A stretch of DNA of 64,000 nt, from contig NZ_CP061379.1 in assembly GCF_015624505.1 (NCBI RefSeq), positions 5,022,001 to 5,086,000 on the forward strand, read 5' to 3'. Each line of letters opens with the position of its first letter. Position 1 is the first letter of the stretch. Origin of the DNA: Bradyrhizobium commune. GTDB lineage: Bacteria; Pseudomonadota; Alphaproteobacteria; Rhizobiales; Xanthobacteraceae. Below, one piece after another: positions 10,499 through 20,406 of the stretch. Both the position numbers and the translations under genes were made by a program. Under the pieces are notes generated by a model that was given only the letters and a program-made list of their open reading frames with translations, was not told the DNA's origin and did no database searches.

Positions 10499-12051
10499 AG
10501 ATGCGGATCTTCGTTCCCAGGGATGCAACGGCGGTCGCCGTCGGCGCCGACGAAATCGTCACAGCATTCGAGCGGGTCGCGGAGACGCGCGGCCTGCCGA
10601 TCGAGATCGTCCGGACCGGCTCGCGCGGATTGCACTGGCTGGAGCCGATGGTGGAGGTCGCGACGCTGAAGGGTCGCGTCGCCTATGGCCCGGTCAGCGC
10701 GGAGGATGTCGCCTCGGTGTTCGAGTCCATGGCGAGCAATGGGCCGCACGCCCTGCGGCTTGGCATCGCGGACGAGATCCCCTGGCTGAAGCGCCAGACC
10801 CGCCTGACCTTCGCCCGCTGCGGCGTGATCGATCCGCGCTCGCTCGAAGATTACCGCGCTCATGGCGGCTACAAGGGCCTCGAGCGCGCGCTCTCGCTCG
10901 GCTCGGACACGATCCTGGCGGAAGTCACCGCGTCCGGCCTGCGTGGCCGTGGCGGCGCGGGCTTCCCGACCGGCATCAAGTGGAAGACGGTCGCGCAGGC
11001 CAAGGCCGACCGCAAGTTCATCGTCTGCAACGCCGACGAAGGCGACAGCGGCACCTTTGCCGATCGGATGATCATGGAAGGCGACCCCTTCCTGGTGATC
11101 GAGGGCATGACCACCGCCGCAATCACGGTCGGCGCAACCAAAGGCTATATCTACATCCGCAGCGAATATCCGCATGCGGTCGAGGCGATGAATGCCGCGA
11201 TCAAGGCGGCGAAGCGCGGCGGCTATCTCGGCGACAAGATTGGCGGCTCGACCTTCGGCTTCGATCTCGAAGTCCGCGTCGGCGCCGGTGCCTATGTCTG
11301 CGGCGAAGAGACCTCGCTGCTGGAGAGCCTCGAGGGCCGCCGCGGCATCGTGCGTGCAAAACCGCCGCTGCCGGCGCATCATGGACTGTTCGGCAAGCCG
11401 ACGGTCATCAACAACGTGCTGTCGTTCGCAGCCATCCCCTTCATCCTCGCCGAGGGTGCCAAGGCCTATGCCGATTTCGGCATGGGCCGCTCGCGCGGCA
11501 CGATGCCGATCCAGCTCGCCGGCAATATCCGCCAGGGCGGCCTGTTCGAAACGGCGTTCGGCGTGACGCTCGGCCAGCTCGTCGACGACATCGGCGGCGG
11601 CACGTTCACCGGACGTCCGGTGCGCGCGGTGCAGGTCGGCGGGCCGCTGGGTGCCTATTTCCCCCGCACGTTGTTCGACACGCCGTTCGACTATGAGGCG
11701 TTTGCCGCGCGCGACGGCCTGATCGGCCATGGCGGCATCGTTGTGTTCGACGACAGCGTCGACATGCGCAAGCAGGCACGTTTCGCCATGGAATTCTGCG
11801 CCGTCGAATCCTGCGGCAAGTGCACGCCGTGCCGGATCGGCTCGACCCGTGGCGTCGAGACCATCGAGAAGATCATCAACGGCGAGCGGGTCATCGAAAA
11901 CCTCGCGCTGGTCGAAGACCTCTGCAACACCATGAAATTCGGCTCGCTCTGCGCACTCGGCGGCTTCACGCCCTACCCCGTGCTCAGCGCATTGAAGCAC
12001 TTCCGGGAGGATTTCGCACCCATCCCGACCACGCTTCAGGCCGCGGAATAG
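10495..12051 (+). CDS. fdsB: NAD-dependent formate dehydrogenase beta subunit
   Basis: A 518-residue NuoF-like flavoprotein where NAD+ is reduced. The start at 10495 overlaps the fdsG stop as ATGA, which indicates translational coupling. An N-terminal thioredoxin-like segment of about 110 residues precedes the NuoF domain. Visible are GLRGRGGAGFPTGIKW (NAD(H)/FMN binding), CNADEGDSGTFADR and the [4Fe-4S] motif ESCGKCTPCR near residues 437-446. The fused N-terminal domain is normal for Fds and Hox-type diaphorase subunits. Confidence 0.93.
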   Translation: MKMRIFVPRDATAVAVGADEIVTAFERVAETRGLPIEIVRTGSRGLHWLEPMVEVATLKGRVAYGPVSAEDVASVFESMASNGPHALRLGIADEIPWLKRQTRLTFARCGVIDPRSLEDYRAHGGYKGLERALSLGSDTILAEVTASGLRGRGGAGFPTGIKWKTVAQAKADRKFIVCNADEGDSGTFADRMIMEGDPFLVIEGMTTAAITVGATKGYIYIRSEYPHAVEAMNAAIKAAKRGGYLGDKIGGSTFGFDLEVRVGAGAYVCGEETSLLESLEGRRGIVRAKPPLPAHHGLFGKPTVINNVLSFAAIPFILAEGAKAYADFGMGRSRGTMPIQLAGNIRQGGLFETAFGVTLGQLVDDIGGGTFTGRPVRAVQVGGPLGAYFPRTLFDTPFDYEAFAARDGLIGHGGIVVFDDSVDMRKQARFAMEFCAVESCGKCTPCRIGSTRGVETIEKIINGERVIENLALVEDLCNTMKFGSLCALGGFTPYPVLSALKHFREDFAPIPTTLQAAE

Positions 12052-12061
12052 GAGAACAACG

Positions 12062-14947
12062 ATGTCTCTGATCGAAGAAGTCGACTACGGCACACCGCGC
12101 TCCAAATCGACGTCGATGGTCACGCTGACCATCGACGGCAACCAGGTCACGGTGCCCGAGGGCACCTCGATCATGCGAGCCGCGATGGACGCGGGCCACC
12201 AGATCCCGAAACTCTGCGCCACCGACATGGTCGACGCGTTCGGCTCCTGCCGCCTCTGCCTCGTCGAGATCGAGGGCCGCGCCGGCACGCCGGCCTCCTG
12301 CACCACGCCCGCCATGAATGGCCTCGTCGTGCACACCCAGAGCGAGCGGCTGAAGAAGCTGCGCAAGGGCGTGATGGAGCTCTACATCTCCGACCATCCG
12401 CTCGACTGCCTCACCTGCGGCGCCAATGGCGACTGCGAATTGCAGGACATGGCGGGCGCGGTGGGCTTGCGCGACGTGCGCTACGGCTATGAGGGCGAGA
12501 ACCACGTCTTCGCCAAGACACCTGGCAAGACCGACGGATGCACCAACGACAATTGGATGCCGAAGGACGAGTCCAACCCGTACTTCACCTACGATCCCTC
12601 AAAATGCATCGTCTGCTCGCGCTGCGTCCGCGCCTGCGAAGAAGTGCAGGGCACCTTCGCTCTCACCATCTCCGGCCGCGGCTTCGACAGCCGCGTCTCA
12701 CCCGGCATGAGCGAGAGTTTTCTGGGCTCCGAATGCGTCTCCTGCGGCGCCTGCGTGCAGGCCTGCCCGACCGCGACGCTGACGGAAAAGTCGGTGATCG
12801 AGATCGGCCAGCCCGAGCATTCGGTCGTCACCACCTGCGCCTATTGCGGCGTCGGCTGCGCCTTCAAGGCCGAGATGCGCGGCGAGGAAGTCGTGCGCAT
12901 GGTGCCGTACAAGGACGGCAAGGCCAATCGCGGCCATTCCTGCGTCAAGGGCCGCTTCGCCTGGGGCTACACCAACCACAAGGAACGGATCCTCAATCCC
13001 ATGATCCGCGAGCGGATCGAGGATCCGTGGCGCGAAGTCTCGTGGGATGAAGCGTTCTCCTTTGCCGCAGCGAAGATGCGCGGCATCCAGACAAAATACG
13101 GCCGCGATTCCATCGGCGGCATCACCTCGTCCCGTTGTACCAACGAAGAAACCTATCTGGTGCAGAAGCTGATCCGCGCCGGCTTCGGCAACAACAATGT
13201 CGACACCTGCGCCCGCGTCTGCCATTCGCCGACCGGCTACGGCCTCTCGCAGACCTTCGGCACCTCGGCCGGCACGCAGGATTTCGACTCGGTCGAGGAC
13301 ACCGACGTCGCTGTGATCATCGGCGCCAATCCGGCCTCGGCTCACCCCGTCTTTGCCTCGCGCCTGAAGAAGCGGCTGCGCCAGGGTGCAAAACTGATCG
13401 TGATCGATCCGCGCCGCACCGAGATGGTGGAATCGCCGCATGTGAAGGCGCTGCATCTGCCGCTGATGCCCGGCACCAACGTCGCCGTCGTCACCGCGCT
13501 GGCGCACGTCATCGTCACCGAGGGCCTCGCCAACGAAGCCTTCGTGCGCGAGCGCTGCGACTGGAGCGAGTTCGAGGAATGGGCCGCTTTCGTCGCCCAG
13601 CCGAAGCACAGCCCGGAAGCAACCGCGATCCTCACCGGCGTCGATCCGAAGGTGTTGCGCGAAGCGGCCCGCGTCTATGCCACCGGCGGCAACGGCGCCA
13701 TCTATTACGGCCTTGGCGTCACCGAGCACAGCCAGGGTTCTACCACGGTGATCGCGATCGCCAACCTCGCGATGGCGACCGGCAATATCGGCCGTCCCGG
13801 TGTCGGCGTGAACCCGCTGCGCGGCCAGAATAACGTCCAAGGCTCCTGCGACATGGGCTCGTTCCCGCACGAGCTGCCGGGCTACCGCCATATCTCGGGC
13901 GACGCCGTGCGCGACCAGTTCGAGGCGCTGTGGAACGTCAAGCTCAACCCGGAGCCCGGCCTGCGCATTCCCAACATGTTCGATGCCGCGATCGAAGGCA
14001 CGTTCATGGGGCTCTACGTCCAGGGCGAGGACATTCTCCAATCCGATCCCAACACCAAGCATGTGGTGTCGGCGCTCTCGGCGATGGAATGCGTGATCGT
14101 CCACGACCTCTTCCTGAACGAGACTGCGAACTACGCCCACGTCTTCCTGCCCGGCTCGAGCTTCCTCGAGAAGGACGGCACCTTCACCAATGCCGAGCGC
14201 CGCATCCAGCGCGTGCGCAAGGTGATGTCGCCGAAGAACGGCATGGCCGACTGGGAGGTCACCATTGGTCTTGCCAAGGCGATGGGCTTCGAGATGAACT
14301 ACGGTCATCCGTCCGAGATCATGGACGAGATCGCGGCGCTGACGCCGACCTTCACCGGCGTCTCCTACGCCAAGCTCGACGAGCTCGGCTCGGTGCAGTG
14401 GCCCTGCAACGAGAAGGCGCCGGAGGGCACGCCGGTGATGCATATCGGCGGCTTCGTCCGCGGCAAGGGCAAGTTCATCGTCACCGAATATGTCGCGACC
14501 GACGAACGCACCGGCCCGCGCTTCCCGCTGCTGCTCACCACGGGCCGCATCCTCAGCCAGTACAATGTCGGCGCACAGACGCGACGCACCGAGAACGTGG
14601 TCTGGCATGCCGAGGACCGGCTGGAGATCCATCCGCACGATGCCGAGCAGCGCGGCGTGCGCGACGGCGATTGGGTGCGGCTACAAAGCCGCGCGGGCGA
14701 GACCACGCTGCGCGCGGAGATCACCGACCGCGTCTCACCGGGCGTCGTCTATACCACCTTCCATCATCCCGACACGCAGGCCAACGTCATCACGACCGAC
14801 TATTCGGACTGGGCGACCAACTGCCCGGAATACAAGGTCACGGCGGTGCAGATCTCGCCGTCGAACGGCCCGTCCGACTGGCAGAAGGCTTATGACGAGC
14901 AGGCGCGGCATTCCCGCCGCGTCGCACCGGCCGAGGCCGCGGAGTAA
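12062..14947 (+). CDS. fdsA: NAD-dependent formate dehydrogenase alpha (catalytic, molybdenum) subunit
   Basis: A 961-residue molybdo-bis-pterin enzyme. Clusters in order: N-terminal [2Fe-2S] (SCRLCLVE and neighbouring Cys), a His-Cys3 cluster (CLTCGANGDC), two ferredoxin-type [4Fe-4S] motifs (CIVCSRCVRAC, CVSCGACVQAC) and the [4Fe-4S] motif CAYCGVGC leading the catalytic domain. Cys387 in TCARVCHSPTG is the expected Mo ligand, with the adjacent His388 conserved; it is Cys, not selenocysteine. The C-terminal MopB domain includes RTENVVWHA. It starts 10 bp after fdsB with GGAGAAC upstream. It oxidises formate and hands electrons to FdsB/FdsG. Confidence 0.95.
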   Translation: MSLIEEVDYGTPRSKSTSMVTLTIDGNQVTVPEGTSIMRAAMDAGHQIPKLCATDMVDAFGSCRLCLVEIEGRAGTPASCTTPAMNGLVVHTQSERLKKLRKGVMELYISDHPLDCLTCGANGDCELQDMAGAVGLRDVRYGYEGENHVFAKTPGKTDGCTNDNWMPKDESNPYFTYDPSKCIVCSRCVRACEEVQGTFALTISGRGFDSRVSPGMSESFLGSECVSCGACVQACPTATLTEKSVIEIGQPEHSVVTTCAYCGVGCAFKAEMRGEEVVRMVPYKDGKANRGHSCVKGRFAWGYTNHKERILNPMIRERIEDPWREVSWDEAFSFAAAKMRGIQTKYGRDSIGGITSSRCTNEETYLVQKLIRAGFGNNNVDTCARVCHSPTGYGLSQTFGTSAGTQDFDSVEDTDVAVIIGANPASAHPVFASRLKKRLRQGAKLIVIDPRRTEMVESPHVKALHLPLMPGTNVAVVTALAHVIVTEGLANEAFVRERCDWSEFEEWAAFVAQPKHSPEATAILTGVDPKVLREAARVYATGGNGAIYYGLGVTEHSQGSTTVIAIANLAMATGNIGRPGVGVNPLRGQNNVQGSCDMGSFPHELPGYRHISGDAVRDQFEALWNVKLNPEPGLRIPNMFDAAIEGTFMGLYVQGEDILQSDPNTKHVVSALSAMECVIVHDLFLNETANYAHVFLPGSSFLEKDGTFTNAERRIQRVRKVMSPKNGMADWEVTIGLAKAMGFEMNYGHPSEIMDEIAALTPTFTGVSYAKLDELGSVQWPCNEKAPEGTPVMHIGGFVRGKGKFIVTEYVATDERTGPRFPLLLTTGRILSQYNVGAQTRRTENVVWHAEDRLEIHPHDAEQRGVRDGDWVRLQSRAGETTLRAEITDRVSPGVVYTTFHHPDTQANVITTDYSDWATNCPEYKVTAVQISPSNGPSDWQKAYDEQARHSRRVAPAEAAE

Positions 14948-14951
14948 CGGC

Positions 14952-15782
14952 ATGCACGTCCCGGTCCAGGCCATTGACCGCGAGATCTGGCGCGACGGCG
15001 TCACCTCGGAAGGGGCGCGGCTGATCCCCGGGGAGACGCCGCTCGCGCTGACCTATAATGGCGGCACCTACGCCGTCATGATGGGGACGCCGCAAAACCT
15101 GGAAGATTTTGCCGTCGGCTTCAGCCTGGACGAAGGCGTCATCAAATCGGTCGACGACATCAAGTCGCTCGAAGTGGTCCGCCTCGACGACGGCATCGAG
15201 CTGCGGATGTGGCTGGCGCCGGACGAAGCCGCGCGCGTCAGCGAGCGGCGGCGTCACATCGCAGGTCCGACCGGCTGTGGCATCTGCGGCATCGATTCGA
15301 TCGCCGAAGCCGTGCGGCCCGCGGCCATCGTGCCACCGGGGCAGACCTTTACGCCCGAGCTGATCATGACGGCGATGCAGGCGATCGCGCCGCTGCAATC
15401 GATCAACATCCAGACGCGCGCGGTCCACGCGGCGGCATTCTGGACGCCGTCGAACGGCATTGTTGCCCTGCGCGAGGATGTCGGCCGCCACAATGCGCTG
15501 GACAAGCTGGCGGGTTCGCTCGCGCGCAGCCGGACTGAGGCAAGCGGCGGCATGGTGCTGCTGACGAGCCGTGTCTCGGTCGAGATGGTGCAGAAGACCG
15601 CTGCGATCGGCGCGCCTGTGATGGTCGCGGTCTCCGCGCCCACCGCGCTCGCGGTCCGCACTGCGGAGGCTGCCGGCATCACACTGATTGCGATCGCCCG
15701 CAGCGACGGATTTGAAGTGTTCACGCACCAGGGCCGCATCGCGGCTCATCGTGCCCAGGAGATTGTCGATGTCGTCGCCTGA
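14952..15782 (+). CDS. fdhD: Formate dehydrogenase accessory sulfurtransferase
   Basis: A 276-residue FdhD/FdsC family protein that delivers sulfur to the bis-pterin Mo cofactor of formate dehydrogenase. It starts 4 bp after fdsA. The functional Cys pair is visible as C109 and C112 in GPTGCGICGIDS. The later NALDKLAGSL and MVLLTSRVSVEMVQKTA segments are also typical. In fds operons this gene is often called fdsC. It overlaps the start of fdsD by 14 nt. Confidence 0.92.
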   Translation: MHVPVQAIDREIWRDGVTSEGARLIPGETPLALTYNGGTYAVMMGTPQNLEDFAVGFSLDEGVIKSVDDIKSLEVVRLDDGIELRMWLAPDEAARVSERRRHIAGPTGCGICGIDSIAEAVRPAAIVPPGQTFTPELIMTAMQAIAPLQSINIQTRAVHAAAFWTPSNGIVALREDVGRHNALDKLAGSLARSRTEASGGMVLLTSRVSVEMVQKTAAIGAPVMVAVSAPTALAVRTAEAAGITLIAIARSDGFEVFTHQGRIAAHRAQEIVDVVA

Positions 15783-16005
15783 TCGTCTCGTCTACATGGC
15801 CAACCAGATCGGCAAGTTCTTCGAGAGTCAGGGCCGTGATAAGGCCGTTCCGGGCATCGCCGATCACATCAAGAAGTTCTGGGATCCCAGGATGAAGCGG
15901 GCGATTTTCGCACATCTCGACGCCGGTGGCGAAGGGCTCGCCCCGAACGTCCACGAGGCCCTCGCCTCGCTGAAGCAGGCTATGCCCCTTCCAACAGCGC
16001 CCTGA
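15769..16005 (+). CDS. fdsD: Formate dehydrogenase delta subunit
   Basis: A 78-residue protein beginning MSSPDRLVYMANQIG, with IADHIKKFWDPRMKRAIFAHL in its middle, the recognisable core of FdsD. It stabilises or helps mature the fds complex. The start at 15769 lies inside fdhD (14-nt overlap), fitting translational coupling. The last 26 nt overlap the 3' end of glnE on the other strand, so the two transcripts converge with no intergenic terminator. Confidence 0.9.
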   Translation: MSSPDRLVYMANQIGKFFESQGRDKAVPGIADHIKKFWDPRMKRAIFAHLDAGGEGLAPNVHEALASLKQAMPLPTAP

Positions 16006-18949
16006 ACACGCGCCGCACCTCGCCCTGCGTTTCCTTCACGCGTGCCTCCAGCGACGAGAAGTCCGGCGCGTCGCCGGCGCGCGCCATCACCCGTTGAAGG
16101 TCGGTGCCCGCGGTTTCCGGCTTGAAACGATCGCTGACGCACAGCCGCAGGATCTGCGTCAGATCGTGGTAGAGCCGCGCTGCTGCGCGCAGGATCTCCG
16201 CCTCCGATTGTGCAAGCACACCCAGCTTCGCGGCATTCTCCAGCACCTGGACCGTGCTGACGTCCAGTATCCCGGGCTTGTCGTGCGCGTGCACGAGCTG
16301 GAGATATTGCGCGATGAAGTCGATGTCGACCATGCCGCCGGCGGCATATTTCAGATCCCAATAGTCGGTCTCGCCCTTCTCCTGCGCAATCGCGCGCCGC
16401 ATGTCTGCGACGTCGTTGGCAATGACGGTGCGGTCGCGGCGGCGGGTCAGAACCTCGCGGATGATGCCCTCGATCCGCACACGGAATTCAGGTGATGACG
16501 ACACCACGCGCGCGCGGGTCAGCGCCATGTGCTCCCAGGTCCAGGCTTCGTTGGCCTGGTAGTCCGCGAAGGACGCGAGGCTCGACGCCACCGGCCCGGC
16601 GCGTCCGGACGGGCGCAGCCGCATGTCAATCTCGTAGAGCACGCCGTAATTGGTGCGCGTCGTGAACGCACTGATCAGGCGCTGGGTGAAGCGCGCGAAA
16701 TAGTGCGCGCCCTGCAGCGATTTCGGTCCATCGGAGTCCGGATTGTCGGCGTCGAAATCGTAGAGCAGGATCAGGTCGAGATCGGACGACGCCGTCATCT
16801 CGCGACCGCCGAGCCGACCCATGGCGATGATCGCGGTCTCTTGCCCCTCGATGCGCCCATGCTGGGCGGCGAAGCGATCGGCGACGAGGCCGTGGACGGT
16901 GTGGACGATGCCTTCGGCGACGTCGGCAAAGGCCGTGCTCGCCTGCTGCGCGGAAACCGTGCCTGAGAGGATGCGCGTGCCGATCAGGAACAGGCTCTCC
17001 TGCCCGAACAGGCGCAGGCGATCGAGGAATTCCTCGTAGGAGCTTGCATCCTGCACCGTGACCGCGAGCCGCGCCGACAGTTCCTGGCGATCCGGCATCG
17101 CGCCGAAGAAGCGCGGATCGATCAGGCCGTCCATGAGCTGCGGCTGCCGCGCCAGCATCTCGCCGAGCCGTGGTGCGGCGCCGAGCACAAGCGCCACCAG
17201 CGCGACGAGATCGCGGTTCTGGCCGAGCAACGTGATCAGCCGGCCGCCACGCTGAAGTGCGCGGAGGAAGTGATCGAAGGCCACCACCGCACGGTCTGGC
17301 TCCTCTGCATGCGCGAGACCGTCGATCAGGGCCGGCACGAACTCGACGAAGGCGCTTCGCGTCTGCTCGTTGCGAAGCACCCGGTAGTCGCCGGCGATCC
17401 AATCGCGCAGGGTCTGGGCGACGGCAGCCGGCATCTTGAAGCCGAGCGTCGCCAGGTGCTGGAGCAGGCGCGGATCGTCGGGGCCCGCACCGTATCCGAG
17501 CGTCGGCAGCCTGGCCGTCCCGGTCGGATTGTCGCCCTCGAACAGTTTTTCGTAATGTCCCTGGACGATCTCGAGCTGGCGCAGCAGATCGCGCGCAAAG
17601 CTCTCGCGATCGGGATAGCCGAAGAACCAGGCGAAGCGCTCGACGGCCTCTTTGTCGTCCGGCAGTGCATGGGTCTGCTCGTCAGCGATCATCTGAAGAC
17701 GGTGCTCGACCCGGCGCAGGAATTCATACGCTGCGGTCAGCTCGTCGCGCGCCGCGAAGGTGATCCAGTTGCTGTTGGCGAGCACGTTGAGTGCCGCAAG
17801 TGTCGGCCGCACCCGCAGGTCGGGATGACGGCCGCCGGCGATCAGCTGCTGGGTCTGGGCGAAGAATTCGATCTCGCGGATGCCGCCGCGGCCGACCTTG
17901 ACGTTGTGGCCCTCGACCGTGATCTCGCTCTGGCCGCGATAGGTCTGCATCTGCCGCTTCATGTCGTGGACGTCGGCAAGCGCGGCGAAGTCCAGATGCT
18001 TGCGCCAGACGAAGGGCGCGATCTCTGCGAGCAGCGCTTCGCCCGCGCGTACGTCACCGGCGCAGGCGCGCGCCTTGATCATCGCGGCGCGCTCCCAGGT
18101 GCGCCCTTCCCGCTCGTAGTAATGCAGGGCGGCGTGACGCGAGATCGCCACTTGCGTCGACGACGGATCGGGACGCAGGCGCAAATCGACACGGAAGACG
18201 TAGCCGTCATAGGTGCGCTGCTGGAGAATGCGCGCCATCCCTTGCGTCACCCGCACGAAGAACGGCTGCGCCTCGATATCCGCCGCCAGCGTCGTGTTAT
18301 CGGGATCGAAGAACACGATGAGATCGATGTCGCTGGAATAGTTCAGCTCGCCCGCGCCCATCTTGCCCATCGCCAGCACGATAAGGCCGCAGCCCTCTTC
18401 CGGCATCTCCGGATTGGGTGGCACGATCTTGCCGCGTGCGGCTTCCTGCCGCAGCAGATACTGGAGCGCGGCCTGCACCGAGGAGACGGCAATTTCGGTC
18501 AGCGCCGCCGTCACCCGCATCACCGGCCAGACACCGCCGATGTCGCACAGCGCGATCAAGAGCGCTGCCTCCGCCTTCATGCGGCGAAGCAGCCGCATCA
18601 CTTCGGCCTCGTCGGCCGCCGCGAACACCGCGCCCCTCGCCTCCGCGATCAAGGCGGCAAGATGCGCATCCGGATCGCATTCGAGCAGCCGGATCAAGCG
18701 CGGCGGATCGGCGCGCACCAGCTCAAACAGATAGGGCGAGAATTCCGCGATGCCAGCCACGATATCCCGTGCGAAGGGATGAACCAGCAGGGCGTCCAGA
18801 CGGGCCGCTTGCGCCGGCTCGAGCTCGGCCAGCCAGTTGCCAAAACGTCGTTCGTCGGTTGTGGAAACGGCAATATGGGGAGCCTCCGCGAAGCGCGCGG
18901 CCAGGCTCTCACCAGTCTTGTCCGCGTTTCCCGGCGCGGAGTGGTTCAT
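15980..18949 (-). CDS. glnE: Bifunctional glutamine synthetase adenylyltransferase/adenylyl-removing enzyme
   Basis: A 989-residue enzyme that attaches AMP to glutamine synthetase and removes it, in answer to PII state and glutamine. Two nucleotidyltransferase domains are visible: the N-terminal deadenylylase with NYSSDIDLIVFFD (about residues 203-215) and the C-terminal adenylylase with MTASSDLDLILLYDFD (about 715-730). Each is followed by an R-L-R-P motif (VDLRLRPDPS, IDMRLRPSG) and a helical domain. Length is typical. Its start overlaps the stop of the upstream kinase by 4 nt, and its 3' end overlaps fdsD on the other strand. Confidence 0.95.
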   Translation of the reverse strand: MNHSAPGNADKTGESLAARFAEAPHIAVSTTDERRFGNWLAELEPAQAARLDALLVHPFARDIVAGIAEFSPYLFELVRADPPRLIRLLECDPDAHLAALIAEARGAVFAAADEAEVMRLLRRMKAEAALLIALCDIGGVWPVMRVTAALTEIAVSSVQAALQYLLRQEAARGKIVPPNPEMPEEGCGLIVLAMGKMGAGELNYSSDIDLIVFFDPDNTTLAADIEAQPFFVRVTQGMARILQQRTYDGYVFRVDLRLRPDPSSTQVAISRHAALHYYEREGRTWERAAMIKARACAGDVRAGEALLAEIAPFVWRKHLDFAALADVHDMKRQMQTYRGQSEITVEGHNVKVGRGGIREIEFFAQTQQLIAGGRHPDLRVRPTLAALNVLANSNWITFAARDELTAAYEFLRRVEHRLQMIADEQTHALPDDKEAVERFAWFFGYPDRESFARDLLRQLEIVQGHYEKLFEGDNPTGTARLPTLGYGAGPDDPRLLQHLATLGFKMPAAVAQTLRDWIAGDYRVLRNEQTRSAFVEFVPALIDGLAHAEEPDRAVVAFDHFLRALQRGGRLITLLGQNRDLVALVALVLGAAPRLGEMLARQPQLMDGLIDPRFFGAMPDRQELSARLAVTVQDASSYEEFLDRLRLFGQESLFLIGTRILSGTVSAQQASTAFADVAEGIVHTVHGLVADRFAAQHGRIEGQETAIIAMGRLGGREMTASSDLDLILLYDFDADNPDSDGPKSLQGAHYFARFTQRLISAFTTRTNYGVLYEIDMRLRPSGRAGPVASSLASFADYQANEAWTWEHMALTRARVVSSSPEFRVRIEGIIREVLTRRRDRTVIANDVADMRRAIAQEKGETDYWDLKYAAGGMVDIDFIAQYLQLVHAHDKPGILDVSTVQVLENAAKLGVLAQSEAEILRAAARLYHDLTQILRLCVSDRFKPETAGTDLQRVMARAGDAPDFSSLEARVKETQGEVRRVFRALLEGA

Positions 18950-20406
18950 GCCACCTTCTGTGGCACATCCGGTAATGGAGGAGCAACCCTGTCGCCGGCC
19001 CCCGCCCGTGCCGGCAGCACCAGCGTGGCGACGAGGCCGGGATGGGCATCGCCCAGCCGCAATTCGCCGCCATGCAATGTGGCAACTGCGGCGGCGAGAC
19101 TGAGGCCGAGACCGGAGCCCGGTAGCGTGCGGCTCGCTTCCAGCCGCACGAATCGCTCGACGACATGCTTGCGGTCGGCCTCGGGGATGCCGGGGCCGCG
19201 ATCGGTGACGCTGAGCAGCACCTGGTCATCCTCGCGCTTCGCCTCGATCGTGATCTGCCGTCTGTCCATGCTGACCACGGTTCCCGCCGCCTGTGCGGCC
19301 GGCTTGCCGTATTTGATGGCGTTCTCGACCAGATTGGCGAGTGCCTGACTTATCAGTTCGCGATTGCCGCGAATGGACGCAGCCTCCGCCTTGACCTTCA
19401 AGGTCATGCCGTCGTCTTCGGCCAGCGGCTCATAGAGCTCGTGGATGCCATTGGCGACTTCGGCCGCGTCGAAATCGTCCATATTGCCGCGCGCCTGCCC
19501 CGACTCTGCGCGGGCGATCATCAGCAGCGCGTTGAAGGTGCGGATCAGGCCGTCGGATTCCTCGATGGTTCGTTCCAGCGCGGCGCGATAGTCGGTCTCG
19601 CTGCCGCATTTTGCCAGCGCCTCCTCGGCGCGGTTGCGCAAGCGCGTCAGCGGCGTCTTGAGGTCGTGGGCGATGTTGTCGGAGACCTCCTTCAGCCCCG
19701 CCATCAGTGCCTCGATCCGCTCCAGCATGGCGTTAAGATTTTCCGCGAGGCGATCGAGCTCGTCGCCGCTGCGCCCGACCGGAAGCCGCTCGCTGAGATC
19801 GCCGGTCATGATGCGATGCGCGGTGCCGCTCATCGCATCGATGCGCGTGAGCACGCGGCGCGCGACGAACACACCGCCGCCGAGACCGAGCACCACGACG
19901 ATCAGGATCGACCATTGCGCCGCCTTGGCGACGATGCCGAACAGGCGCCGCCGCTCGGCGAGGTCGCGGCCGATCAGCAGGCGAAACCCGTTTTCAAGCT
20001 GGGTGACGAGCACGAGCGCGCGATGGTCGCGGTCGTCGGCATCCTCGATCCGCCGATAGGCGGTCTCCGACCAGCCGACCGTTCCCATCACGCCCGGCGC
20101 AAGCGAGCCGACATTGCCGGCAATTGCCTGGCCGGTCGGCGTGGTCACGAGGTAGAGGTTGGCGCCCGGCCGCAATGCCCGGTACTCGATCGCGCGCGCG
20201 AGGCCGAACATGCCCCGGCGACCGTAGATCTCGTTGATCTCCGAGGTCTCGGCATTCACCGTCTGGGTGATCTCTTCGGTGATCAGCCGCCGCGTATTCC
20301 AGGCGAAATAGCCAAGCAACGAGGCCGCGAACATCGCGAACAGCAGCAGATAGACCAGCGTCAGCCGGAACGCCGTGGTGCGGACGAGTTTACCGAATGC
20401 CGTCAC
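18946..20406 (-). CDS. Two-component sensor histidine kinase (HAMP type)
   Basis: A 486-residue inner-membrane kinase. Helices lie at about 15-36 and 165-183, with a periplasmic sensor of about 125 residues between them. A HAMP domain follows, then HisKA with phospho-accepting His247 in DNIAHDLKTPLTRL, and a HATPase with NLVENAIKYG, VTDRGPGIPEADR and GSGLGLSLAAAV. It overlaps the response-regulator gene by 17 nt and glnE by 4 nt, so the three genes form one operon. The signal is unknown; the degP neighbour suggests an envelope theme, an inference. Confidence 0.9.
   Translation of the reverse strand: MTAFGKLVRTTAFRLTLVYLLLFAMFAASLLGYFAWNTRRLITEEITQTVNAETSEINEIYGRRGMFGLARAIEYRALRPGANLYLVTTPTGQAIAGNVGSLAPGVMGTVGWSETAYRRIEDADDRDHRALVLVTQLENGFRLLIGRDLAERRRLFGIVAKAAQWSILIVVVLGLGGGVFVARRVLTRIDAMSGTAHRIMTGDLSERLPVGRSGDELDRLAENLNAMLERIEALMAGLKEVSDNIAHDLKTPLTRLRNRAEEALAKCGSETDYRAALERTIEESDGLIRTFNALLMIARAESGQARGNMDDFDAAEVANGIHELYEPLAEDDGMTLKVKAEAASIRGNRELISQALANLVENAIKYGKPAAQAAGTVVSMDRRQITIEAKREDDQVLLSVTDRGPGIPEADRKHVVERFVRLEASRTLPGSGLGLSLAAAVATLHGGELRLGDAHPGLVATLVLPARAGAGDRVAPPLPDVPQKVA

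Noticed and set aside
12698..14638. 646-codon minus-strand frame opposite fdsA
   Set aside because: The product of third-position GC bias; the plus strand encodes all FdsA cluster motifs.
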